NCBI RefSeq assembly: GCF_032854445.1
Contig: NC_088300.1
Location: 59,248,984 to 59,308,983 of the forward strand
From: Liolophura sinensis
Taxonomy: Eukaryota; Mollusca; Polyplacophora; Chitonida; Chitonidae
DNA: 60,000 nt
Reading direction: 5' to 3'
Both the position numbers and the translations under genes were made by a program. Positions 10,601 through 22,719 of this stretch are shown in pieces (the stretch's first letter is position 1; each line of letters opens with the position of its first letter). The notes under the pieces are model-generated. The model ran no database searches, was not told where the DNA came from, and was given only the letters and a program-made list of their open reading frames with translations.

Positions 10601-12116
10601 TCACAGATGTTGGCATAATTATGTGTCATGGTTTGCTGTAATAGAAGTACTCTAGATAAGCCATCAGACAGAAATACACTGAAATGACCACTGAACATAT
10701 GTTATCACAACCACATGCTGAATTACACTGCATGTGGTGAGTTCTCTCGATGTAATAGCTCATCATATGTACATGTGGTCAATACCACTGTTTGTATTCT
10801 GACTACTGATAAAAGACTTATCTGTTACTAGACATTGTAAGCTGATCATCCCTCTGAGGTATTGTGTGTTTTCCGTGTGTGATTCCCACATATTTTAATG
10901 GCTGGCTTTTTGATATGAATTCGTGGCAAGATGTGCCAGACTTTTTTATGGGAAGAATATGCAGACACCTTAGGCTATTTACATGTAATTAAAAGACATT
11001 GCTCGTCTATACTTTGTGTGATTGGAATATAAATTGTCTGATAGGTAGAATACATGTAATTTGCTCCATCCAGCCCATTCCACATCCATGTCAACCACAT
11101 ACAAAATTATGCAAATACGGCAGCATTGACAATTGTGGACACTGTCCTTAATACTAACCGTACCCAGGGTCAAGGTCATCTGTGTGTCTTGACTCTAAAA
11201 GCAAACATAACATAAAATACACACTACATGTGGTGTGCTGAGTATATATAATAATGCCATTTTGGAGTTGATCACTCCCATTGTCATTTGATTGAGTGTG
11301 AAATTGACTTCATGTCATGTGTATTGGAATGATTTCGATTGTTAACTTCAGCACAACCTACATGTCAACTGAAGGTGAAGCCATTAGCTCTAGAAATCTA
11401 TGAAGAATCAATGTCTGCCACAGTGTTTTGTCCTGCTGTTTGTCCTACAGTTTCAACTCTAGACCTATGTGTATAGCTCCTATAATCCTCGGATTATCTT
11501 CCCATTATGTGCTGATCATGCAAAACAAGATCTGAAATTCATTGTTGGTAAACGTCAGTATTGGTTGTCTTTAGGTTAGCTCCTGTGCAGTACTTGTATC
11601 TGGATGAGTGGGTCAAGGGCTTTGTCCATGTGTTGACCATGAAACTGATGTACAATATAGCTCTTCTTGCCATTCTGTGTATATACAACTCAGATGTGAC
11701 TATATTGGTAACAGATTTAAGATATATACCTTGTGGGTTTCATTATTACGTTTTCATGTTTAGGTCTTGAGAAAACAATACTGGAATAATATCATTTTAT
11801 TTCCTGCTAAAACCTTAGTATTCCAGAATGTTATAAGGTCTCATTTTATTCTAAAAGCTTTTAGCTCTAAACCAATTAAAATCAACTTATGTAATTGCCT
11901 TAAAGGCCTAGTATTTGATTATAAATTTAAGACTTCTTTAAAAAACTTGATTGCCTGAAATCTCTATTGAAATGCCAGTGCACCATAAAAGTGCATCATG
12001 TCCAAGATGGATAACTGCATGTATCAATCGAAAACGTAATCACTGAAGTAAACAGTTGGTTTTTGTGTAAACAAGTCTTCAAAGACATCAAATTATGCTT
12101 GCCTTATATTATCTTA

Positions 12117-12330
12117 AAGAGGCCATACCAGAGATTTTTTGGCCAAAAAGCCATGTTCACTGATTCAGCCATGTTTATTCTGTATTTACCTAAAATAGCT
12201 CAAATTATCAACTCTGATCTTTTCACAATACCTCATGAAACAGTTTTTTGCAACTATTGAACCCCATGGTGTTAAAATATCACCTAGACAACATATTGTC
12301 TAGGTGATATTCAGAAATTAGATTGATGAA
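12117..12330 (+). repeat. MITE-like dispersed repeat with perfect 16-bp palindrome
   Basis: The left edge AAGAGGCCATACCAGAGATT followed by TTGGCCAAAA and CACTGATTCA matches the left edge of the element at 23411. A perfect inverted repeat AATATCACCTAGACAA / TTGTCTAGGTGATATT lies at 12276-12291 and 12296-12311, with the 4-base loop CATA. Confidence 0.6.
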
Positions 12331-13344
12331 ATTGATTTCTATCCTTTGTTTTCTTCATGAACCAAACCAGTACATTTTTATATAAGCATGATGGTGATCT
12401 AAATCTTTTCTTGTTCCATCAAAATCAGATGTTAAATTCTCTTAACTCTGCCTATAATCCGTATTCGAGCAAGAAAATTGGTGATTGGTTAAATGACCTA
12501 CAATTTCATCTTTGCTCTTCATCTTTTCATCTAAGTTGCACATTTTGACTCATTCTTAAGAGCTTTGTTGGTCTTTTCAGGTTATACTTGGAAGATATAA
12601 TAATATCCTTCTGGAAAAATAAAGATTTCAGCACCGGAAGTTATATTTTATGGCATTTGTCTTTGCCCATACAGAAATGCACTTTCTTAGATGAAATAAT
12701 AGGTCATTTACTGTGTTGAGTGCTAACATGGTAGCATTCAGGGATGTGATGGTCTTGGTAGGCCTTCAGGACAATGAATCGTTCAGTTGTTTGTATTATA
12801 AGAGTAAACTTTGTCTAGTTGATGGACTTAAATAGCCTTGTGCATGTATTAATGCAGATTACCTCAGGATTGTCCTTCACATATCCGCATGCTGTCATGA
12901 ATACTGCTTTTTGTCTTAATGATTAATTTGGCTAATTCCCACTAGGAAACTGTTATAAGTGGCTTTTCTGACTATCTTCCATGCACAGGATTGGTGAAGT
13001 TGTCTTCCATGTTCTTCACACATGTTATGTCAGTAGACTGTTAGGTGTTTGTTACAAGTGATGTTTGACCATTAACCTCAGAAATGTCACTTTGTGGGGA
13101 TGATTGAACTCCTTAAAGAAAGGGTAAGAATCAGGAAAAAGTGAGTGAGCATCAGAAGAAAGACCGCAATGAAAACTACACTGTATGTCTGAAAATACCG
13201 TTACTTTTTTTTTGTTCTTTATTTATTTTATTTAATTTTTTCTTTCATTGAGTCAAATGCAGTCAGATTTGGGCTTTAAAGGATCATATTGATAATATTT
13301 GTCCCCCAAATGACGTTATACAACTTTTTTTTCATGTGGGCTTT

Positions 13345-13532
13345 GTTTTATTTATTATTTATTTGATTGGTGTTATATGCTGTACTAAGAATTTCACTAA
13401 TACAATGGCGGCCAGCATTATGTTGGGAAGAAACGGCGCAGAGCTCAGGGGAAACCAATGTTCATCTGCAGGTTGCTGGAAAACCTTTGCACGAAAAGCC
13501 AGAGAGGAAGCCAGCATGGACTTGAATTGAAC
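13345..13532 (-). repeat. SINE family A copy, 5'-truncated
   Basis: In + orientation it reads TTTATTTGATTGGTGTT, AAGAATTTCACTAATAC, ATGGCGGCCAGCATTATG, and GAGGAAGCCAGCATGGACTT, so the SINE points leftwards. The head is missing beyond GACTTGAAT. Confidence 0.85.
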
Positions 13533-14818
13533 AAATCTGACATTAAATACTATAACAAATTGTTTTAGAGACACTAAAAGTTGATCTGTTGTTATGGAAG
13601 ACATACATGTACATTGTCAAGATGGTCCAAAAATCCCATTTGACTGCAATTGAGTGAAAAAGAAAGCTAAACAATAAAAATAGTAAATCTCTTAACAGTT
13701 TTCAGTAGTCTTTCTACTGATGTTTATTTCTATTTTAAAAGTGTCTGGAAGATGGAAATTAGAAAGCTGTCAAAGTACATGTCCACAGAGTGTTCACTCA
13801 GAACAGTTGATCCATCACCATCTTCCAGTATCTATCCCAAACCCATTCAGATAGAGCTTTAAGGATCGAAAGTATATGTACATACAATGATGGTGAGGCT
13901 GGTTTGTTCATACCCCCCACAGTGCAATAGATAGTTCTATACGGTTTTCTTTTTATGATACTTGACTCCATTAATGATCTTAAAACTGTGAAAATCGTAA
14001 ATTGTGGTTTTGGCATATGATAGGCTATAACCACGTTTGTTGTAGGATTTCAGGTCAGCATTTAACATTTTTTTTAGAAAATTTTCGAATGAACCTATAT
14101 GAAAAGTTTATGGGATCTTTTGAGAAGGCCTAAATTCTTGTCATAAAATAGCTTTGTCCACTTTAGTTTAATGAACTACATGTAGGTACATCAAGTCCTT
14201 ACATGTAACATATTGAAATGTAGACTGCACCCCCAAATATGACCACTTCTACCTGTACATGTACCTCCTTGATGTTTTAACCCTAGATATATGATGATCA
14301 CCTTTAAGCATCATTTTGTATATGTATCTGTAATTTTTAATTTTATATGATTAATAAAGAGCCAATTAGTTTTATCAAGAGCTAGGTTTTTTTTTTTTTT
14401 GCACTAAAACTTCGTAGATATTTTGCATATCATTTTTCTGTTGTATGACCTTATTGGGTCACATTTAAATAATCCAATAGTATCGATATATATATTTCAT
14501 GTTTAACCCAAAATGACCAAAAAAGGCCAGGTTATGGTGACGATTGTATCACAAAATGTATTGTGGTCTGGCTGGCTTTGGTTTAAATATTAAGTTTAGC
14601 TGCTTCATTTCAGTCCATTGAACAGGTCAAGTTCAGAAAGAGCATGCTTTTGTTTATGGGAAACCAATGGATTCATGGTTTTATATTTGGTTATTTTCTT
14701 TTTTTTTTTTGTTTGTTTGTTTGTTTTGAGCTTTCTGTGGGTGTGAAAGATTATTTATCTTCCTTTTGGCAATTTTGAGTGATACCCACCCAGTTGTTCT
14801 GCAGTGATATGCAGTTTC

Positions 14819-14824
14819 AATAAA
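14819..14824 (+). terminator. Candidate poly(A) signal AATAAA for the + strand transcript
   Basis: AATAAA lies in TTTCAATAAATATTTATATC, about 8.7 kb past the ZRANB1 stop and 1.4 kb before the candidate MGAT2 end. It fits the convergent layout, but it is one of several AATAAA words in AT-rich DNA. Confidence 0.2.
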
Positions 14825-16193
14825 TATTTATATCGTAATGAAGTTAGCTACACTTTCTTCGTTGTGTTCGTTTTCATTAATCTTTCCATTGGCTGTCCAG
14901 TGTTTTTGTTACTGCTACTATAAAAGCAATTACTCATTCAAAGCACAGGGGAGCTCCACATTCCAGTATTCAACAACATTCTATAACCAGAGATAACTCT
15001 AGCAAAGATGTCAAGAAGGAAGCTGTGGTGTGAAAATGAACAATCCAGTATTACAAAGAACTTCCCTTAAGAACAGAATTCCCCGATGTCTTGATAGAAG
15101 AGCATGTAGTGGTGATGGTGTTAAACATTCAGTCCCATACTGTAGAAATATTCACCTGACCTCAACATACTGTCTCCACACAAGGCTGGTCATTCTTTCT
15201 ATCCACTAATGCATGGTATTAGGTGTATGATTACTGATGATTGTTATATAAAGCAGAATTCAAGTAAAGTCACATGCATGAAGTTTTACCAGCTAATTTC
15301 AAGTGAGGATATTCAATACCAGTACAGGCACCATATTTGTTGATTGCCATCCTCACTAAGGCACTTGGTCTATAAACCTTTATGGTTGCCTTCAAGGCCA
15401 AAAGTCTCCATGCTAAGAAGTAAAATGTTCTATTTAAAGGCCTATAGCTATTGCATATTGTTATCATCCAGGACATACTTTGATGTCCGTCCAAAGGTCC
15501 TACTCTACCTGCATTTATGTCTGCTGTCATTCTTGCAATGTTAGGACAGATAGTAGTATAAATACAGCTGAACCTGAAATTCAAACCTCATTGGTCAGGG
15601 CACACAGTGACAGTTGTAGTCGGCCAAAGGTCCTCATAATGTATGTACATAATGAACAGCTCCAACACTGTGGATATACATCTTCCCTGAAATACCATTC
15701 CAACTGTTCTGTGTTAGGTGTAGAAGAGCATCAGGAAGCAATTGTAAGAAATATTCTCATGTTTCCAAACAGCTGTATAGTTTGTTGGTATTTGACATTG
15801 TGATTACATGTAGCATAATGATTGGGCATAGAGATAGCAATACCAGCCATTTTGGTAATACCATACTCAAAAATGTTTCACTTAAACAAGGGCAGTCGGT
15901 TTTGTGGGTTAATTCCTGAAAGATATTTCTGACTTTAGTCAAAATTTAAAACGTTGTCACAATGCTTAGTTTTGGATTTTGGAAGTTGAAATTTTGACAC
16001 ATTCAACACAGGATAATATTGATGAAGTGGTCAAAATTTTAAATCACAAATCTTGAAAACAAGCTTAAAGTTAAAGTTAACACAGGATAACAATGGAACC
16101 GGCTGCTTAGCCAAACAACAGAACTGTAGAACTAATCAGTGTTCAAGACAAGTCAGAAAGGCAAATACACGTATTTCTGTTTTAAATCAAATG
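14825..16193. other. Spacer between candidate transcript ends
   Basis: No gene, SINE or array was recognised here. It is the best candidate for the true intergenic gap between the two convergent genes. Confidence 0.35.
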
Positions 16194-16199
16194 TTTATT
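16194..16199 (-). terminator. MGAT2: Candidate poly(A) signal of MGAT2
   Basis: TTTATT on + gives AATAAA on -, in GACAATAAACATTTGATTT. Using it would give a 3' UTR of about 6.3 kb. DNA between it and the stop is almost free of recognised repeats, which fits a transcribed UTR. Another AATAAA near 18437 could also serve. Confidence 0.35.
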
Positions 16200-19100
16200 G
16201 TCAGCATAAATGTAATCTATTGAGGGTCAACACAAGGTAATGCACCGACAAGCATGTACAACTTTTTTTTTTCTTTATCAAAATTTCCACAGCTGCTTGT
16301 ACAAAGTATTGATTGACAGTTTGGACATGATGTGAGATCATGAAGTTAGAGTCTTCAGGCACACCTGGCCGGCTCGCAACAACCACTGAACCTCTGTCCA
16401 CCTCAACTTGACTCTTTACACTTTGGCAAGAAAACAGTGCAAATATCATTTGTAAAAGTATTGAATTTCTTGTACATTTTCTATTTAATCAATGCATGGT
16501 CTTAGTTCAATACTTCTTAGTTAAATACTTGGCAGCAGGTTTGCCTTTCTTATCAAAACAAGTACAAATGTAATTAACAGCTAGTAATTGGGATTCTTAT
16601 ATTGCACCCAGTAACTGGCAGCCCATATGAGTTCCAAGCATGGAACAGAATTTAATTTCAAATTTGCTGTCATTTGGCTTTGTTACAAGTTTGTTTTTCA
16701 TTTTGTACTTCCAGTTATTGTTACATTTTAGTTTTTCAAATTTAATGTTCATATATAATGCTTGGAACTCATGGATGGTCCATCTTTGCACAGTAGAACA
16801 GTGGTAATATTCACCTTACAGTTGCCCATAATGACATAACCACGAAGGTGAACACCTTATCAAACAAATCAACTGGCCAGACTGGCTGTCTCAGACGTAC
16901 ACATGGAATGCTGTGTTGCTATCTGAGTTGACCATCACATAGTAAAGTGTCTGCTTTCAGCAAGGTGAATGGAGGCTTCTCTAAACTCCATGTACAATTA
17001 ACCCACAAGTTTAAATATTACAACATGTATTTGCTCCAGATATACATAAGAATAGCCATATGCATCTATTTAAAATCACATATAGATGTACATTCATTCA
17101 ATGGTTGTAAGTAAGGCACTTTAAATTCATGCACCTTGATTTTTCCATCATTATCCAAAGTTTTTCTCTTCATTACCACACATGCTAACTTTCACCTACT
17201 GTCTTTTCACCGACATTTAGTTAAGAATAGGATGAATAATATGAATTTTTCATTGCACACTGATTTGTGCCACTAAGTCAGATCCATCCTTCAACATCAG
17301 TCTTGAGAATAGCTAGGGGATGGGAGGGACATACTAATAAAAGTCATAGCAAAGTAGTTACACTAACTGAAACGGTTAACCTTTTTTTGTGTCATTTTAC
17401 ACACACTTTGTTGTGACACTTCCTCAACCCTGTATTTCAACAAATCTTTTTTTTTTGATTCAACTGACCACAACCGAGTATATCATAAAATTTTATTCCA
17501 ATCTGGTCTTCTGTAGGCCAACATAACTGCTATAGAATGTTTCTGGTAAGGAATATTCACAACCATCTGACACAAATCTGATAACACCCTGCTGATTACC
17601 ATTGATGTATGACTGGTAATTACTCTGGCCTCATGGCCACAATTTTTCAGTGGACAATTCATAATGTTTGCATAACGCTGTTAAAAAAGTTTTATTCTTT
17701 TTGTTTTCTGAAAAAAGACAAAAACAAAAAAACCACAAAACTGAGACACATAATTCTTTTAGAAGTTAACACCTCCTACTTCTGTCCTCAAAATATATTG
17801 GAATTCTTTCAACAGTATTACAATGTAATGAAGCAAACAAAGACAATTCTGTTTTTCCAGCATTCCCTAGACAAAGGAAAATTGCAGGAAAAACTAGATG
17901 GATATGTAAGATGAACATAATCTAATTGTGACCTAGCATTTCATCAAAGTTGCACATTTTGCCAGAGTCTGAGAGTTTGTTGATCTCAGAAAGGTCTTTT
18001 AAATTTTGTCCATCGTAAGGTGATATCCTACTGGGAAAATGTAAGTTTTGATCAAATATAATAATTTGGGGCATTTACTTGCTTCAAAAAATGCTCTTTT
18101 GGGCAGAAAGTTTAGGTTGTTGTCAGTACTTTCCTGCATATAACGTTGATAGAAAAAGTCAAGAAGCACCATCACATAAATGCTATTTCCAGAACAGTGC
18201 TGTTTCACTCCATTATCAAAAATATTTTACTTATACATGGTTTTTAAGTAGAAGAAATCTAGCCAGCTTCCAGGGGAAGCCACTGGACTACTTAGCCAGC
18301 AAGAGCCCTTCTCAGTAGTGTCTACATCTTACACATATCCCATCTAACTAAACTCAATAATTCTGTTTCATGAAAGAACTAAGACCTTTATAAATACTTG
18401 GAGTTCTTAAATTCTTTCACAAATATTGAATGATAACTTTTATTGGGACTTATTGATTTATATCAGAATTGTTGCCATACTGTGACACATAGACAAAGAC
18501 AAAACATACTGGTACTGTAAATGTACTTATTGTACTGTGATGATCAAGGCGCACCTAATTGTCCATCAAATTATACTTGTCAAGAAATAACATTTTTACA
18601 GAACAATTTTGAGCCCTATTTCACAAAACTGCACATGTACATATGTTTTTTCCATAATTTTTCTCATAAATAGCACTGCTTGTGTATAGCAGCATGACCC
18701 AAACTTGTCAAAGTTGTGAGGAAACTGATGTATTGGTAGTTTTGTGGAAGTCCATCCTTAACCTAGCAGTTGGGGAAGTGAAAGATGCAGCTGTGGTAAG
18801 CAGGAAGACAGACACATAGCCCTGGACCACTGAAAGTTAAACGGACAGTCCTAATCGCTGTAGAACATGCCGGCCTCCTCTGTGACTTTACAGTGCTTGT
18901 GTACTCCATATGTTTTCTAAGAGCACACATACCTATTTTAGTGAAGTAATAAAGGAAAGGTAATAAAGAACAGTTCAAAGCTCTGGACCATTTTGTTAGA
19001 GGCGGGACGGAGTTTTATGTGTTCCCCATTTCCACATGCTAGAAATAATGTCAAACAAATGTATTAGAGTCGTCACACACACAACAATGAGATCATAGCT

Positions 19101-22100
19101 GAACTTAAACCTTTAAAAATGGCAAACACATTGCAACTTCCTTCCAGAACTGAACTGCATAAAACAAATTTTCATTCTTGGCCCAGTAAAACAAACGTAA
19201 ACACTAAAAATACAACAATGCCTTTGGTTACTTCCCATAAGGACATGTGATCAAAAATACATATACTAGGATAGCACAGCAATAAAACACATTAAACACA
19301 ATTGCTAATATATTACTATTTTTCTTCATAGTATTAATCTATTTCTGACACTTCCCTTTCTTTCAGTCAATGCCTTATTAATATAATACATCTGACCAGT
19401 AATAAATCCAGCTGGCTGAACTCTCCTTATACAGATCACTGCTCAGCTCCCATTGAACTCCAGAAATAAAATGTGATCTTGAAACCGCCCTTACATTTGC
19501 ATGGTATACACTGATTTCCTGTCATGCCACGTGTAGACGTGTGAAAGCCTCTATATGTAAACGATCTTTCAACACTAATCCTGCCATTTAGACTTCTGAA
19601 TCAAACAAGTAAACCTAACATCTTCCATGTGTTGATTATGAACTTCCTGCAAAGTACACTGTACAGGCAATTCGAACATTTCAAGCCATAGGACCTTTTT
19701 CTTTTTAAGGGAACTGTAGCGATATGATTTCAGTTTGCACTTCAACAAGAGATACAATTAAAACATGGCAGATGCTCAATTGTCCTGTTTGATTGGAAAT
19801 TTTAAATGGCTGGATTACTGTTAACTGATGGTTTACCGATGCAAGCTCTGACATGTCTACACATAGGATGATTTAAGGAATTTGTGTACATCAAATATAA
19901 GAAAAGATTTGAGTTGTAAAGAGAAACTGTCCTTGTACAGTTCACTGGGATAGGTGCTGATCTCAATGTATTAAGTAGAGTTCATCTACTGTGGATATCA
20001 TTGTTATATACATAGCAACAAGCACATCAAAACAAAATCACGACATACCATTAACGTAAAATTGCAATAGAATAAAATTTGACGTGAGATAAATGTAATT
20101 TTAATGAAATAGTTCACACAGTGTCATAGTACTTGGGCTTCATGGATATGCCTTAATTTGAGCTGAAAGACACTGATGCAGTTTATGGTTTTGGTTTATG
20201 TAATATACTCTACTTATACCTAAAATAACAAACCTATCATGAATACTATTACTGCAAAACCTGTGATACAGCTTGAAATTACATCCTGAAAACATTCACA
20301 CAATATTGCGACTCCACAAGCTGGTTCTATGTGATGATACACTTCTGCAGACACGTACATCCTTTTCCTTGCAATTATCACATACATGACTTTTGCACAC
20401 TCTATGTACGTACCAGATAAAAATGCCTGAATTAAGTATGGTGCAACTGAATACGGACTAACTTATTTTCCATAGTAACCTACAATGTATCCAGTGGCAG
20501 TCACAATGGTTTTGCTCAGTATGTTGCCAGCCTTAAATGGCTAACAGCCTTTACATTGTGAAATAAATTACATGTAAACATGTGAGCGCGAAAACAGCCT
20601 AAACAAAAATAGAATGAGTAAACTGCATTTTAGATTTTTCAGACAAAACAGTGAAAGTTAACAGTGGAATTATCCGGATATATGAATTCACCCATTTGTA
20701 TACAGGCCTATACATTTAGACAGACTCAAGACATGACAAACTGGTCGTTAACTGCTATGCCTCAATTTTACACAAATTAGTTAAACTTTATCTTACTCCA
20801 TGAAACAGACAAAATTAATGCTGAATTTCAGAAACCACCTTCACTCCAAAAGAAATTTGCGTAACGCACTGCATTAACAAATTCAATCAAACAGTGGTAA
20901 ATGAAGATAAAAATTAGAATGAAACACACACTCTGCTGAACATAGATCTGCTTCATACCTGATAAATCAGAGAGAACTGATTCACACAAGCTCAATGCTG
21001 TCACATGGCATACATTACTGCAGCTTTAATATGCTATACAGCCCAGCTTTAGTCCTCCCTTAGCGGTACCATGCACAACTACATATGTATGTAGCAAACT
21101 TCCAAAAATGAATATGAAGATATGAACTGTACCTGAGGTATTCAGTAATATTTATACATTTTTTTTCCAAACAAAATCAAATTAATACAGGTATAACATG
21201 ATGTCTGCATCATTAAATGGCAGGAGCCGTCAAAGGGAACTGAAACTGGCAAGGGATAGCTTTGATTTATTTGTTTGATGTTACATGCCTTTATACTCAA
21301 GAATATCACTTACATGACGGTGGCCAGTGTTATAGTGGGAGCAAAGTGGGATGATGGCTTTGAGCAATATATACTAAGGTAGAAAGTTTTGAGTAACAGG
21401 AATAGTATCAGTAATTCCACGTATAAACAATACCTCATTAATTCCCACTCCAGCCATGCTTTGTTGCATTCATTCATCGAATGATGTTAGTCAAATGAAA
21501 AAATGGAATAAAATTTGTTGGGCAATATAAATTTTTTTGTTAAATTAAAAGAAAATTGGTAACCAGCTCACTAAAATCAAACACAACAAACCAATAAAAG
21601 AACGGATATAACTGATTCGTTTCAAAAATAAGTGTATGCAGACCATTAAAATCTCCTCTTAAAGTCCCATACGAAACCACTGCTGTCAATTATAAAAGAC
21701 TGTCTCCTGTATGCACTGGTTTAAAAACTAGACATCACAATGGGCTGTGGAAGATGCTGGATAAAGCAGATCAGCTTACCTGTGATCAAGACATTGTTAA
21801 TAATTACACACCATATACGTATATCACATTTTGTACAGTGTTTTTTTTTCTTGGGATCATACAAAAAGATGAGCACCAAACCAGCCCCCAATAATGAGTA
21901 TACCTATATCTACAGTATGTACATGAAGACATATCAGCTTCCTGGGGACCTGTCCACAAAGTCAAACATTTGAAATCTGATTTAAATTGCAAAACATCAC
22001 AAAAGGTAGAATTCAAGTTAACTTGACTCCTTCACTTGTTAAGACATTGGCCCTATGAGTCATACAAACATACTGTGCACTTTGAATCCCAACTCAGTTG

Positions 22101-22490
22101 GAAATTTAGAATTTACTGTGTTAACACACAGGAATCTAGTCTAGGACACGTGGGCAAGATGCATTGCACATCTGAACAAACCAAGGATTACATGTACCTA
22201 GATTATCTTTTCACTGCACATGTTTTTCTATGATTGGTCAAACTTAGTTAACTGTCAGACAAAAAAATGCCAAAAAGCAATAATGTTTACAATGTAAAAA
22301 TAAACACTCTTCCTGTGTCAGAGAACTTGACTAGGGCCTCTCTAATACATTGACACCTTTCCCCTACCCCTTGTGATGACAGCCCTACTCTATGATGAAC
22401 ATCCCGTCCCTCATGACTTGGACCCCTAACCCCATGCTTGATGACTTGACCCCTGATGACCATGTGGCCTAAGGCCTAGCCCCACCTCTA
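16200..22490 (-). other. Probable long 3' UTR / 3' flank of MGAT2
   Basis: No coding exon is supported. Apart from a SINE fragment at 21260-21352 I see no dense repeats, in contrast with the rest of the window. CA- and AT-rich runs are common. UTR status is an inference from repeat scarcity and the AATAAA at its far end. Confidence 0.4.
21260..21352 (-). repeat. SINE family A, 3' fragment
   Basis: It reads TTTGATTTATTTGTTTGATG, CTCAAGAATATCACTTACA, GACGGTGGCCAGTGTTATAG and GTGGGAGCAAA, a diverged piece of the family's 3' half. Confidence 0.7.
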
Positions 22491-22719
22491 TCATCTGACT
22501 GGGACTGACACGTTCTCCTGAGTGAAGCTTAAGCATAGTTCTCTGTCCCTTAAATCCCCCCATCCACCATTAGGTTTGGGGTCGCGCAGCTTTAAGGGAG
22601 AAAATCCCGTTTTCACCAGAACATTTGGGAACAGGTGTTGTTTCTTCTCTCCAAGTAAATTCTCCACCTGCTTCTTTTTCTCTTGGGGTTGGCAGTCTTT
22701 TTTCTTCTGGTGAAGACCA
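22491..22719 (-). CDS. MGAT2: MGAT2 exon 8 (C-terminus)
   Basis: It completes Cys401 and encodes GLHQKKKDCQPQEKKKQVE, NLLGEKKQHLFPNVLV and PNGGWGDLRDRELCLSF, with a short extra tail to TGA. The tail after the conserved LCxSF is about five residues longer than in human. Intron 7 is only 232 bp. Confidence 0.96.

Larger units (their letters stand above)
10601..14816. other. Gene-poor AT-rich stretch between ZRANB1 and MGAT2
   Basis: No coding region is supported. It holds a MITE-like copy near 12117, a perfect palindrome at 12276-12311, a SINE at 13345-13532 and many TACATGTA steps. A diffuse repeat near 12585-12720 (GGTCATTTAC...TGTTGAG) has faint relatives near 44690-44770 and 53600-53780. 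Confidence 0.5.

Noticed and set aside
10337-10698. Open frames on - with repeated CIQLV / HSAGAPQ units
   Set aside because: These are translations of the 23-bp minisatellite in shifting frames.
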